A DNA stretch of 64,000 nucleotides from Buddleja alternifolia (taxonomy: Eukaryota > Streptophyta > Magnoliopsida > Lamiales > Scrophulariaceae), in assembly GCA_019426215.1 (NCBI GenBank), contig CM033394.1, forward strand, positions 46,684,423-46,748,422. Reading direction: 5' to 3'. Shown piece by piece: positions 47,155-59,999 of this stretch (position 1 is the stretch's first letter; the number at the start of each line of letters is the position of its first letter). The position numbers were made by a program, and so were the translations under genes. The notes beneath the pieces are model-generated. The model did not search any database. It was not told where the DNA came from and was given only the letters and a program-made list of their open reading frames with translations.

Positions 47155-47557
47155 ATAGAGACACTGAGAAAAGATAAAAATCGTGATGACCTCTTCTGCG
47201 ACTTTATACATAGCATTCCCAAGTATCAAAAATAACATAACTCGTGTGAAGTCAAATAACTTCCAAGTATTAAATCAAAGCAACAAATTTCAATAATGGT
47301 GAGTCCCTAAATTCCAAAATAGGGTTATATATAGGGATATGAAGCTGGAAGTATTCTATATATTCAATCAAATATTAAATTTCATTAATGATGAATCTCC
47401 AAATTCCAATATAGTGGTCTGATAAGGCTAAGTTAGAAGCTCGTAAAAGGCCAAAATACGCTTGAAATCATGAAGAAATATGTTTGTATAGGTTAAATAT
47501 TCGCGTATATTCTGAGGTTAATATTCCACCCCAAATTTGAGAACCCAAGCTAACTAT
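47155..47557. other. Spacer, nothing recognised
   Basis: AT-rich DNA between the CACTA and TRIM-like elements. A CAAATATTAAATTTCATTAATGATGA-like motif is weakly repeated. No gene. Confidence 0.45.
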
Positions 47558-48494
47558 TGTTAGATTTGAAAAAATTCCGTAGGGAACTTGTATTATTGAG
47601 TAACATATTTATAAAATTACATGTACTTGGTAAACAAGAAACCTTAACTATAAATAAGGAAAAAATAAATATAAGAAAAAATAAGGAAACCTAAATTAAC
47701 ATAAATACTAGAAAGATATGGAAAGATATTACATTATCTAACAGTCCCCGTCCGCAGTCGAAACGTAAGAATCTTGAACGTTGAAACTGGACCAAAGAAA
47801 TCCGGTCATAGAGAATTTGAGAAGAAGACGGCGACAAAGATAATAGGCTGCGGCGGCGGCTCCATGTTCTAGTTTTCCAAGGGTGAGCGGCGGCAACTAA
47901 CAAAACTAAAGGCAGCGGCGACTAAGCGCGGCGGCCGGCGGCCAAAGAAAGAAGCCGGTGGCATAAAATAAAAAAGGCATCAGCTCCAAGTCCTCGTTTT
48001 CCAAGGGTGAGCGGCGGAAACTAACAAAACTAAAGGCGGTGGCGGCGGCTCGTGGCCAAAGAGAGAAGGCGGCAGCGCCAATAGGAAAACAAAAGGAAGA
48101 GAAAACAAGATAAAGGAGAAGAAGCTAGCGGCAGCGGCAACCAAGAGAGAGGGTGGCGACGGCGGCCATAAGAGAAAGAAAGAAAGAAAAATATTAGATA
48201 AAGGAAATCTAAACTAGATAAGTGCCGTCGAACGGGGACGACGACTTGAGAATGGCGGCGGAAGCAAGAGATCGAAAGACCATGGCTCGAATCAATGACT
48301 CTAATATCATGTTAGATTGGAACCCCGTAGGGAACTTGTATTAATACTGAGCAACATATATATAGAATTACATGTACTTGGTAAACAAAAAACCCTAACT
48401 ATAAACACGGAGAAGATAAATAGAAAGAAACATAAAAAAACCTAAATTAACATAAATACTAGAAAGATATGGAAAGATATTATATTATCTAACA
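47558..48494 (-). mobile_element. TRIM-like small terminal-repeat retrotransposon with GGC-rich interior
   Basis: Two direct repeats of about 185 bp (47558-47743 and 48310-48494) start TGTTAGATT and end ATCTAACA. The interior is about 570 bp. Next to the right repeat, on the minus strand, lies TGATATTAGAGTC, resembling the tRNA-Met primer site TGGTATCAGAGC, so the element probably reads on the minus strand. The interior is rich in GGCGGC and contains a duplicated TTTTCCAAGGGTGAGCGGCG block. No polyprotein. Target duplications are not clear: only a loose match, GCTAACTAT versus GCTACCAT. Confidence 0.7.
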
Positions 48495-48722
48495 GCTACC
48501 ATCGTTGATTCCACATGAAATATACCTCACTTGAAGTTGCCACATATAAAGATCATTAGACGTTTACAATCATCTATACTTCGAACAAACAATAAATGGA
48601 TTAGTGGAATGAGGGATCAAGAGACGGATAGGTGGGAATGGCCTATCAATCATTGGTGAACCTTCCCCATGCACTATGTTATGCCCCAACTCATTTTTTT
48701 TTCCTTTTTCTTTCAAACGATA
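48495..48722. other. Spacer, nothing recognised
   Basis: Short DNA between the TRIM-like and hAT elements. No gene or repeat supported. Confidence 0.5.
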
Positions 48723-48730
48723 ATTGTGAC

Positions 48731-51700
48731 CATAGTTGTTAAAGGCGAGCCATGGCGCATGGCGCAGCCTGTGCGCCATGCTTCATGGCATGGCGCACAG
48801 GTTCAACATAGCGCTCGCCATTTGCGCCATGGCGAGCGCCATGGAGGCGACGGAATGGCGTGCCATTCTGAAGAAATGGGTCAAAATTGAAGGGTTTTTT
48901 GGTCAATTTTAATTGGGTCAATAGTCAACCCAATAAAATTGGATATTTTGGGGATAATATTTCAATGTAAAAAACCTAAAAACCCTCATTCTCCCCTCTT
49001 CTCTCTCCACGTAAAAAATACGCAGTAAAAAACCTAAAACCCTTACTGTTTCTCTTCTCCCCCTCTCTCGCGATTCGCCGTCCGCCACCCCTCGCCTCGC
49101 CGTCGCCGTCTGAGCCCATCCATCGCCGTCGCGTAGCCATCGACCCCTATCGTCGACTCCAGCAGTTCGCGCAGCAGCAGGTAATTATTTCATTTGATTT
49201 TTTTCCATTAACTTTATTATTGTTGTGAGTTGTGACTTGTGAGGATTTATATGTATATGTATATATATATATATACACACACACACATTAAAAGGAGTGA
49301 TTGATTTGTATATGGATTTTTTTTTGAGGCAGAGAGTTATTGTTTGTGTGAGAGCAGAGATGTTTTTTCACTTTGTAATTGCTGTTTTTTTTTAATTTAT
49401 ATTATATGTCTGTGTGTGAGGGTTGTGTATTTGTATATATAATTATATATGTGAGTATGGACTATGTGAGGTATTTTATACATATATATTATATTGCCCA
49501 TGTATATTGATGAATATTAATATGTTAAAATTGTAGAATGTCGGGTTCAAAGTCGAACCGATCGGATCCAGCGTGGGTTATGGGGAATTGGTTGATCCTA
49601 AGAATACCAACAACATCAAATGCAAGTTTTTTCTATTATTGCAAGGGGAGGAATTACTAGGCTCAAACAACACCTTGCTGGAGACTATCAGAATATAAAA
49701 GGCCCTTGTCCAAATGCTCCGAGCATGTTCGAGAAGAGATGATAGCTCTATTTGCTAAAAAGAAAGAGTTAAAAGAGCAAATGAATGCAATGCCTCATTT
49801 CGATGAAGTGGCTGAGGAAGGAACAAAATGGAACGACGAAACTTAGATCATGGTAGTAAAGGTAAACAAGCTTCAAGCTCGTTTGTTCAATCATCATTCC
49901 CAAAGCCTAAAACTCCAAGGCAAATTGGTCCTCTAGATATATACTACCGACAAGATGCCGATGAAATTGTGTCCAGAGAAAGAGGAATAGTGCAGGTGCT
50001 CCTCCATTTAATGAAAGCAAGAAGGAAATGAGGGATTATGTAGTGCGTTTGCGAGGTGGATGTATGATAACGCTATTCCATTTAATACGGTAAACTCGGA
50101 CAGCTTTGCTCCTTGGATTCAAGCAATTGGCCAATTCGGAGCTAATATGAAACCTCCTACATATCATGAGATTAGAGTGGTTTATTTGAAGAAGGAAAAG
50201 GAGCACACATTGAGCCTTTTAAAAAGTCACATGGAAGAGCAAGCTAAATACGGGTGCTCAATTATGGCCGATGGTGGGTCGGATAAAAAAGGGAGGTCAT
50301 TGATTAACTTCTTGTGAACACACCAAGAGGAAGCAGGTTATTGAATCAGTTGATGCATCGAGTGTGTCTCACACGGGGAGTTTCTATTCAGTTTATTGGA
50401 TAGAGTTGTGGCAACAAGTTGGGGAGAAAGACGTGATTCAAGTAGTCACAGATAGCGCAAGTTCAAATGTCTTAGCAGGTTTGAAGTCATTTTAGTTTGT
50501 TAATTCTAAATTAAAGAAAGTATAAATATTAATATATTTTAGTTATAATATTTTAATAATATTTAATATAGAGAATTTGTCCTATTATTTATTTAACAGG
50601 AAGATTATTGGAGGCTAAATATAGACATTCGTATTGGACGCCGTGTGCCGCTCATTGCTTGGATTTAATGCTTGAAGACATCTTCAAATCCCTATGTTGA
50701 AGAAAACAATTGATCGAGCAATCAAAGTTAGTGGCTATATTTATGGACGACTACAATTGTTGAGTATGATGCGGGATTTCACGGTGACAAAGAAATGGTT
50801 AGGGCGGCAAAGACCCGATTCGCAACCGCCTTTCTAACTTTGAAGCACTTTCACGAAGAGAAGGCAAATTGAAAAAGATGTTTACTTTTGATACATGGAA
50901 TCAAAGCAAGTATGCGAAAGAGGAAAAAGGTAAGGCAACGGTGAAAGTGATATTGATGCCTTCTTTTTGGAACAGTGTCCTTTATGCAATTAAAATTGCC
51001 GGTCCATTAGTGAAAGTTCTTCGATTAGTTGATGGAGAGAAGAAGCCTCCAATGGGGTATATATACGAGGCAATGGATAGGGCTAAAGAAACAATAAAGG
51101 CTTCTTTTGAAGGAAATCAAGAGAAGTATGCAGATGTTTTCAAAATCATTGATAGACGATGGGAAGTCCAGCTCCACAGGCCTTTACATGCAGCGGGTTA
51201 TATCCTTAATTCAGAGTTCTTTTATGCAAAGGAAAGTGAAGTGCAAAATCCTAACATTATGAAGGGATTCTATGATTGCGTAGGAAGGTTAGCTCCAGAT
51301 ACTGGACCGGGGATAAGATTATCTCGGAGCTTTCTTCATACATGAAAGCCGAACATCTTTTTGCATTACCCTCGGCTATTAGACAAAGAACCTCAAAAGC
51401 ACCCCGGTAATAAGCATTTTTATTTATTTTAACAAGTTAAATTAACAAATTATTTTTCTTTTACTTTATTTTTGTCCGCTTAACATTTGATTTCTATTTC
51501 CTTGTCAAATTAGCTGATTGGTGGTTCTCTTTTGGATCATCGTGTCCAAATTTACAAAAATTGCCATCAAAGTACTCAGTCTCACTTGTAGCTCATCTGG
51601 ATGTGAGCGTAACTGGAGTATTTTTGATCTTGTAAGTATAATTTACAACTTTACATATTAAGATACTTATATGTTAAAGTAATTATAATATATAAATTAA

Positions 51701-52517
51701 AATTTTCTAAACATAAATTTATACAGGTTCATACCAAGAAGAGAAACAAGTTGCTTCACGAAAACATGAGTGATTTGGTATTCATCAAATACAATCGATC
51801 TCTGTTGCGCGGTTATGATATGCGTGATACAATTGATCCTATTTCTCTAGAGGAGATAGATGAATCCAACGAGTGGTTGGTGGGGGAGATGGATGAAGAT
51901 GAGGACAATCTTGTACGGGGTCCGAGGGTTTAACTTGGGGTGTCACTGCAGAAGCAGCTGGAGTGAATGAAGATGCGTATGCTTTTAGATCACGGGTTCC
52001 AAGAACTCCACAAGTTTATACAAGAAAGGCATATTCATCAAAGCATCAACATCAAAGACCAGAACAAAAAAATCTACTACATCAAGTCGTGGAGCATGTC
52101 ATCTAATCGATGAAGATGAAGAAGATTATGTCGGTTATGAAGAAGACAATGATGATATCATTGGTGCAGAAAGTGGGATGGGGATGGGATGAGGAAAATG
52201 GAGCCGAGTTTGAACATTTAGATGATTAGAGTATCGTTTTAGATTGTTGTGTTCTCGTTAGTTCGTACTTTTCAGAATTTATCTTATGTTACTTTAATGC
52301 TTGACATTAGCTCGTTTTATTTGTAGTTGTTTCCTAAAAACTTCTTATCTATATTATGGTTATTATTGGTAAAAGAAGTTAGTATATTGTTGATCATATT
52401 AATATATATTAATTTATTTTCGTAATTATGCGCCGCGCTTCAGTAAGGCGCGCGCCATGCGCCTTGCGCTATGGGACCCTTTGCGCTGCGCCGCGCCATT
52501 CGCCATTAACAACTATG
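48731..52517 (+). mobile_element. hAT transposon, degenerate
   Basis: The element is flanked by a perfect 8-bp target duplication, ATTGTGAC (48723-48730 and 52518-52525), as expected for hAT. Terminal inverted repeats: left CATAGTTGTTAAAGGCGAG, right complement CATAGTTGTTAATGGCGAA. Both subterminal regions are packed with GGCGC/GCGCC and ATGGCG motifs (about 48740-48860 and 52430-52505). The interior encodes a decayed hAT transposase. Length 3,787 bp. Confidence 0.93.
49538..51933 (+). pseudogene. hAT transposase (DUF659 / hAT C-terminal type), broken
   Basis: It starts MSGSKSNRSDPAW and has BED-finger-like remains in the first 100 codons. The DUF659-type region is at 50060-50480 (DNAIPFNTVNSDSF, CSIMADGGSDKKGRSLINFL, then TDSASSNVLAG). 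The core follows (WTPCAAHCLDLMLEDI at about 50636-50685; PLVKVLRLVDGEKKPPMGYI; RPLHAAGYILNSEF). The C-terminal dimerisation motif is at about 51500-51930 (SSGCERNWSIF, NKLLHENMSDLVFIKYN). At least one intron (about 50480-50600) and several frameshifts and stops (near 49660, 49845, 50030, 50320, 50700 and 50840) prevent translation. Confidence 0.88.
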
Positions 52518-52525
52518 ATTGTGAC

Positions 52526-53976
52526 GTTGGAATAAATTAAAAATTAAAAAAATAAATTAAAATGTGAACATAAGGATAGTTTACAATATCTTCTAAGTTC
52601 GTGGAGAGAATAAGAGAATTTATTATACCTAAATAATGTATAAACATATATAAAAGGCCGTTAAAAATGTATTAATCGTAGTTGCGTAAAAAATTCCATA
52701 TTTAAATGGAAAGGGTTGTTTTTTTAAAAAAAAAAAAATCTTGAGGGTGCGCCCTCAACATAAGGAAAGGGTCGTTTTTTTTTTATGGAACTTATGTTGT
52801 GATTGGTGAGAAAATTGTAGATCCCCCAAACTAGGATTTCAATTTCTATATAATCATTTATATCAAACAGTTATATAACTCAAGAATTGCCCAAGAGGGG
52901 GTGAATTAGGTATTAAAAAATTTGACAGCGGAACTTAATAAGTACCATAGTTAAAAACTGAATAATACTTTATGAATGATAAAATGTGGAACATATAAGT
53001 TCCAAACAAAAATCCAGAAGAAAACTGAAAAACAACTAATGTTATCTAAGAGAAATAACAAACACATTCGATAAGAGGATTTGAGTAACGCTCAAAAGAT
53101 CCTAAAGACTAAGTGTGGAACTAGATGGAATTTCCACACAACTATTCGAATATGGACTACAAAAGAGACTTGACTCTAGAACTCCTCACTAATCACTCTT
53201 GTTTGATAAGTGGAACTCGGAAACAGCGACTAATACTTCTTTTTCCTCACTGGAAAAAAGATTGTACCTAACAGGAATAATTACACGTAATGAGTGTAAG
53301 CTTAAGAATGCTTCAGTAATTCGTCATTATTGAGAAAAATACTTTCAGTATTACAGGAGAAGAAATGAGAGAAAATACAACAAGTTTATAAAACGGTTCT
53401 TTCCAGATTTATGCCTAACGGACACTTTCCAAATAATAAATGATTAAGCAATTAAAGGAGACATGATTGATTCACTTCCCTTTTTAAGAGACGGCTGATA
53501 TAATGATATGTTTTCCTTTGGATGAAGGATTGATTTATATCATTTCCCTAAATGTATATCCTGGCGAGAAGGAAAAGCAAGAATAATATGTTAAAAGGAG
53601 ATTTCCTTGTCATTGTCAAAATTAGTCTGATTGCTTTCCAAAATGGTCAACAAGTTATTGTCTTCAAGTTAAAGGAGCAAGATTGCTGAATTCAACGGTT
53701 TATTTTATGCTATATATATGATGAGTATATATTGCGTGGTTAAATGTAGGATAATGTTTTTATAGTTTTTTGTGTATATGTTTATTACAAATGATAAGAG
53801 AAATGTTCGTAGGCCCGGCCTGTATGTTTATGTTTTCAAATTTCATTTTTTGTCCTAAATCATAAAATTCTAAAAAACCACACTACAAACAATTTCATCT
53901 AAATTCACATTTTCTTAACTGCATTTTCTCTTTTCCCTGTATAAAGTACCTATCAATCACTACATCTATTAGTTCA
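52526..53976. other. AT-rich spacer with a possible LTR fragment
   Basis: A stretch at about 52875-53760 (from a GCCCAAGAGGGGGTGAATTA motif onward) has the look of a plant LTR-retrotransposon end, but no paired copy or target duplication was found. A segment at about 53830-53910 (CATAAAATTCTAAAAAACCA) recurs at 54450-54540 on the far side of the MITE. No gene supported. Confidence 0.35.
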
Positions 53977-53985
53977 CAAAATCAT

Positions 53986-54356
53986 GGATAATTGAATAAG
54001 ATCCCCCTGAGATAAGCGAAACTTCTGCCAAACTACCATGTGTTACGTTTTTTGCATACTCCCCCTTGTGTTCTATTTATTCTACATACTCTCCATTTAT
54101 TGATTTTTTTTTGAGTTTTTTTCATCTAAATGTCAATCCAAATGCATTTTTGCCCCTTCATGTTTCTAATAGATAAATAATTTAATTTGGGTTGGATCTA
54201 GACCATTTATAGTGGAAAAAAACACCAAAAAAAACCAAAAAAATGTAGAGTATGCAGAATAAAATAAAACACAATGGGGCGCTACGCAAAAAAGGTAACA
54301 TAGGGTACTTTGGGGTAGGTTTCGCTTATCACAGAGGGATCTTATGCAATTATCCC
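53986..54356. mobile_element. Foldback MITE with 9-bp target duplication (Mutator-like)
   Basis: A 371-bp element is flanked by CAAAATCAT on both sides (53977-53985 and 54357-54365). The inverted arms are about 140 bp, so the two arms are most of the element. The left end is GGATAATTGAATAAGATCCC; the complement of the right end is GGGATAATTGCATAAGATCC. No coding capacity. Confidence 0.8.
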
Positions 54357-54365
54357 CAAAATCAT

Positions 54366-57300
54366 CAATCAATAATCAATTACTCCAACTAATGATTTTT
54401 TCTTTCTCTTTCATACTTTTAATTTTTTATTTATATTTAATCTATTTCTCTTTCAAATTCCATTTTCTATATTCCTAAATCACAAAATTCTAAAAAATCA
54501 CAATACAAACTAATTTCATCTAATCGTTTTTCATTTGACACATTTACAAATTTCAATCATTTCTAGAATATAAACAAACACACACATCACATCTTTTTCA
54601 CACGAAACGCCATAGTATGCATTTTCGAAAAAAAATCAGGAATTTAACTTAAAAACATAAACAAACAAGGCCGTAAATTTTTTCATCCACAAAATAATTC
54701 AAATACCAAAATTATTTATAAACCTTCTAATAACTTGAAGTCTTTGAATGTGCCACGTTTTTGTATGGGGAGAGTCAATGAAATTCTGAAAAGGACAAAT
54801 ATATGAATTGAAGAGTCATGTTGATCAATTAAGCGTCCAACAAGAATCAGGGAGATATATGAGATGTATCAAACTGGCCACAGCTATTTAATTAATATAT
54901 TAGAAAATTGTTGAACGATTATATATATTAAATTTTGGTTGGGACTTAGAAGCTTATTTTAAAATTAAAATAATAGTAATAAGATTATGGAATCTCAACT
55001 GCCTTTCAAACTGATTTATGGCAAATGAATTAGTCAAACAATGTTAAAATATTTACATGATGATTGAGACTCTGAGAAGGCAAATAATTAAAATTAAAAG
55101 ATATATTATGCTTACGATTTTAGATTTCAGAAAATTGACATAAAATAATCATTGGATTTTTCTTTTTGGAACACATAAAATAATCATTGGATGGTATCAA
55201 ATAGGAGGATTAATTTTCCAATTCTATGTGTCATCTTTAGACTTTTTGAACCTGAATCTTGAGACACTCGCAATCATCTTCTTTTTTTAATTTTTCGGAC
55301 TATGAGTCTTGTAATAAGCATAATTATTCATTCTAGGAGATTTGAAACTCCAAATAAAATAATAATCACAATATTTATGATGATGAGATAATCATATAAG
55401 ATTGTTATGTAACAATAATTATATTATAAGGAAATTTGGAATCTATCGAACTACTTAGATAATCACTCAAATGTTACATATAATAATGTTAATCACTCAA
55501 ATTCTACATATAATAATTTTAATAAAGTACTATTTGATAGTCAAAGTCGAGGCTCATAATGCTCCTGATATTAATGAGCCAAGAGGTTAGTCACACTTAT
55601 ACTTTATTATTGTAATATGTTAATTTTATCCTAAGAAAACTAGACTTTCTATGTGAATAAATAAATAAATAAGACTTTATGTATTTTAATTGATAAGGAA
55701 CCAAAATATTAAATGTAACAGTTAATTTCTTAAACAAGTTTTCGTACTAGTACACAATATTATAAAACTTCGAGAATCTCACTCCCTTGGGATTAGACTG
55801 TAAATTAAATGACTCGAGGAATCTAATTAAAATGCAACGTAATTAGGTGTTTTTATTAAGTATATATACAATTTTTTTTTGGTAGATAGTTGTTTACACT
55901 ATAAAATAATTTGGGCTTTCGAATCATAAAGCCCAAACAACCCAAGATGAGGGAAATCAAAAAGGAAAAAAAGTGGGGTCCATAAATGAATAAGACAGGC
56001 TCATAAAATAAACAACAAAATGTGGGCTGATTTAACGAAAAGCCCAATCATCGAATCCGAAGAGAAATGAAGAAAGCCCAAACAGAAAATCTGCATTCAA
56101 TGAAAGCGCACCAAGTTGAAAATTGAAAGGAACAGTTGGATGCAGTTGAAGGTAGTTCTTGGAAAAGAAGAACGTGGATTCCTCAAAGCCAAGATATAGG
56201 TGGACAAGAAAGAAAAAGAAAAAAAGGACATAACAGATCAACTCTTCTTCTTTTTTATTTTTTTCTCTAGGAGTAGGCGTAATCTTAGAAGTAGCGTAGT
56301 TTAGTTAATTCGTAATTAATTCCTGGTGATCAAGAGTTGATATCAGTCATATTTTTTGCTCGAACAACTTTGTTGTGCGTGATTGGGATCAATATAGAGG
56401 TATAATATTTATCGTTTTGTCAGATTTGAGTATTTGGTAAATAAATTTATATTTGGACTTGTATTTTCCTTTCTTCTCTATTTTTATTAATTGTGGTCCG
56501 AATAACATTTTAAACAACACATCGAAGTGTTAAAGTCTGAACCACCGTCTACCGTATCGAGTTCGAACGTAGGGGTTGTTAGATAATTCTAAGTGGAGAA
56601 TTATCACGGGGCTTGAGTTAACCGAATTAGCTCTTCCTTATTCAATTTGTTTTATCTATATATTATATACAATATGATTATGTTTAAACTGGTTCTTAAT
56701 TAATTCTTCTATTCGCTGTAGTTGGATCACGAACTAGTAGTTTAGTTTACTAAGAAAAATGATCAAATTTAATTTTATAATTATTTCATGAAAGTGGCAC
56801 TTGGCGTGTAGATACATCATACAGATTTAAGTTTATTAAGAAACTAAAACATATGGAAAAAAATATTGAAAGAGCTTATTCATTAAGGTGATACCCATAC
56901 ATAATATGTCAAAATAAAAATTGATGCATATGTTAACTGATATAATACTGTGTATGATGTGGTATGCCACAATAAAGTATATCAGAATCTTTTAAGCGAA
57001 GTATAATTCATCTTATTAGAACCTCATATTTTGTCCTAAAAAACGCCTCAAATATATGCAATGGCAAGTTCTACACGTTTGTGGGAATATGGGGAAGATT
57101 TCTTTTCAAGCTCCTCGTTTGGCTAATGATAATTAACACGCTAATATTATCCTACTTCGGTGATGACAAAAGACTTGAGCAGCATATAAGCCACAAGGTC
57201 TATTCTCCCTAGCAATGTGTTTTTTTTCAAGTCATCTCCTAATGTATCGAATAATAAATAGACGATGATTTTTGAAGGAAAAGCGGACATTTTATTTCAT

Positions 57301-57384
57301 TCAATAAAAATTTACAACATTAAGAACAATACAACGTAACTTAGACGGTCTCTAATGATGTAGTTAAAAACAAATGAAGCACTA
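54366..57384. other. AT-rich intergenic DNA
   Basis: No gene supported. A stretch at about 56330-56650 (GTTCGAACGTAGGGGTTGTTAG, GGAGAATTATCACGGGGC) is less AT-rich and could be part of an unrecognised LTR. Otherwise nothing seen. Confidence 0.4.
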
Positions 57385-57765
57385 AATATTAAGATTTTTC
57401 AAGATAATAAATCTTAAGGAATAACAAATTAGCACAAGAAAACACTTGTTTAAAAGACCACACTTTATTCAATAGAGACGAAACTCTCATACAAGAGAGA
57501 AAAATAAACACTCATTTGAGAGAGAAAACAAATACTAATCTAAAAAACTATATAAAATTTAATGTGTCGTCAGACTTCAACTCGCCAGATCCATCGTTGT
57601 CGTTAGATTCATCTCTGTATCGTCAGATTTGAAGCTGAGATACACAACTTGAAGGAGTGTGCTCAAAACCAGTTCCGATGACGAGTGGTGGCAACAATGG
57701 TGATGGAGGCGATTGTTTCACCAAACCTGCATTGTCGACAGAGAAGAATAGTAAAAAAAGATGGG
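57385..57765 (+). repeat. Dispersed repeat family R1, copy 3
   Basis: It matches 16130-16480 in the same order and orientation: GACGAAACTCTCATACAAG, CTATATAAAA, GTTAGATTCATCTC, CACAACTTGAAG, GTGGTGGCAACAATGGTG. It is more diverged than copies 1 and 2 are from each other, but keeps the right-hand part that copy 2 lacks. Confidence 0.65.
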
Positions 57766-59771
57766 TGGGTATTCCTTATTTTTACAATTTGTATCACTCG
57801 AATTCAATCGCTCAAGGACCTTCAACGTACAAAGTACAAGATGGCAAGTGCAATGTCACGTCATTTTTTGCCTTCTCAGTCTAACCGTGATCAATTTCCC
57901 TCAAAAATAGATGAAAACTTGAGGGCGTATAATCTGAATATGCTCCCCTCTTCCGCATTGAACAAAGACGAGGGTCCTGAGAGAATATAAGAATTTCAAG
58001 CTCCCTCTTCTTGCATAAATATTTCTTTTAAAACTATACGATTACGAGACAAAAACAAGTGCTGTCTCATGTGAGCGATACATTATGCAAATGCATACCA
58101 CATTACTGTAACAAATATATGAAAATTTCAAAAATAAATTACGTAGTAATGTGGCCATTGTCCATGGAATATTCTAAAACTGCAATTTTCATTTTAGATT
58201 AATTTTTGAGCAAAATTGATAAATCACGTGACAAGAAGTCCGTTATTATCATCATTTTCATACTATCATCGTATTTCATATTCATATTATTTGTAACAAG
58301 ATATTGATAAATCCAGCCAATCCTGGTCTTGTGGTTTCCACCACGTGAGTGTCCATGAACGCCGCCGCATTATTTGCATGAACCATGATCAAAGTTCAAG
58401 CTCTACAATGGTGGATTAATTAATTACTATATTTTTCCTTTTTTATGTAATAAATAAATGAAGTTAGATCTCTTAAATAAATATCATTAAGAAAGAAATT
58501 GATAACAGAAAAAAAATCTTTACTCATAGTAAAAAGATTTACACATCATTTTATTTTATTTTGGTAAAGGTTACACATCAATTCGAATAAGCTAACTACT
58601 TCAAAAACATTCTTTTTCTTTGATTATCCTCCGTTTTTCAAGATTCGAAGATTCAAAACTAATCATCCATGCATTTGAAATAATTTGTTGATAGTCAAAC
58701 AAATATAAATTATCCTGGTCGGTGGTTAATGTTTTCATAATAAGTTCATAATCCTCGTAAATGGGTTTTATAGTATAAACAAATGATAATATATGAATAA
58801 TACTAGCTGCAATAATCGCAATTTTTAAGGTCTAGAACATGGTGTACAAGATTTAATCTTAAGCTAACATGGCTGGTAGTAGATTTTTTTATTTTATTTT
58901 TAACTCAATTTATAGAAAATATAGATTGTTCTATGCTTAATCGAGTTTTACTGAAATTGGTCCACCAATCATTAGATTATCGTAAGTAGAGTTAGTTTTC
59001 ACCATCCTATCCAACTATAAGTCTATAATCAATGTTATTGAGTGAACCGACTCTAACAACTAAAAGTTTCCGAGTGATTCTATGTTAACAAGGCATAATC
59101 AATATTCTAATTCAACTTTTTCTTGAAATTACATGTATGTTTATCTAAGCATTTGAAAAGATATAATAAACTCAGACCTCAACATATTTGTGGAGTTTAT
59201 AAGATGTTCTATTTTTTTCTGGGAGAAGATGAAAAGTAGTTAAAGAAAGTATTAAGTAAAGATTCCAAAAAAGATATATCGAATAATCATTTATGCGATT
59301 CCCTTTATTATTAAGTTATATTGTGGCATCGCAAAATGGATTTGCGAATTTGTCTCTACGAGCTTGATTGTTTACAAAATCTTCGATCTTATTTCAGAAA
59401 TTATAATAATTTAAAGTATTTGGTAAAACAAAATCACAAAATAGAAAACATCAGTTACAATATGAGAAATTAGTTAAGAAACTTATAGAATCCTAACATC
59501 TGAACATGAGAAATTTTTACTAATCACTTGTTAGACATTTTGTAAGTTTCGAAACATCTAAAATATTTAAAAAAAATCATAAGTTTTGTGAATAAACTCT
59601 TCAAGAAAAGCCATCCTATACAATATACTAAAAGCTCTTATCTTTATTTTATTATATTATTTTGAAGTAAAGCTCTTTATCTGATTCCAAATATGGTGAG
59701 AGGCTGGGGATAGTCTTCCACTAGAAACCGCAAGAAACTCCATATTGGAGGAAATTAAAGTATACATAAAA
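57766..59771. other. AT-rich intergenic DNA, nothing recognised
   Basis: No gene, RNA or clear repeat was found before the assembly gap. Confidence 0.45.
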
Positions 59772-59871
59772 NNNNNNNNNNNNNNNNNNNNNNNNNNNNN
59801 NNNNNNNNNNNNNNNNNNNNNNNNNNNNNNNNNNNNNNNNNNNNNNNNNNNNNNNNNNNNNNNNNNNNNNN
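59772..59871. other. Assembly gap (100 N)
   Basis: Exactly 100 unknown bases, a conventional placeholder, so the true distance is unknown. It may hide the 3' LTR of the SIRE-type element on its right. Confidence 0.99.
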
Positions 59872-59999
59872 GGGAGCAGCGGATATCCTTTGAATGAATT
59901 GATCACTGACCATTCCAAGATCTGAGATTGCATGAAGATTTTATCAAAGAGATACGGGATATAGAATCTTACCATCAGATTGAAGTTTTCTTCACAGTG

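Noticed and set aside
47549..48502. GCTAACTAT / GCTACCAT as a target duplication for the TRIM-like element
   Set aside because: The lengths differ and the match is imperfect; LTR elements normally give 4-6-bp perfect duplications immediately next to the ends.
52875..53760. Possible solo LTR of a SIRE-type element
   Set aside because: A GCCCAAGAGGGGGTGAATTA motif looks LTR-associated, but there is no TG...CA pair, target duplication or second copy in the window, so it is kept only as a note.
55856..56241. Minus-strand Phe/Leu-rich short open frames
   Set aside because: Composition follows the AT-rich DNA; no domain, start context or neighbouring exon.
57657..57990. Two overlapping open frames of 75 and 101 codons
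   Set aside because: They lie at the end of dispersed repeat copy 3. No domain, splice structure or conserved frame between the repeat copies supports a gene.
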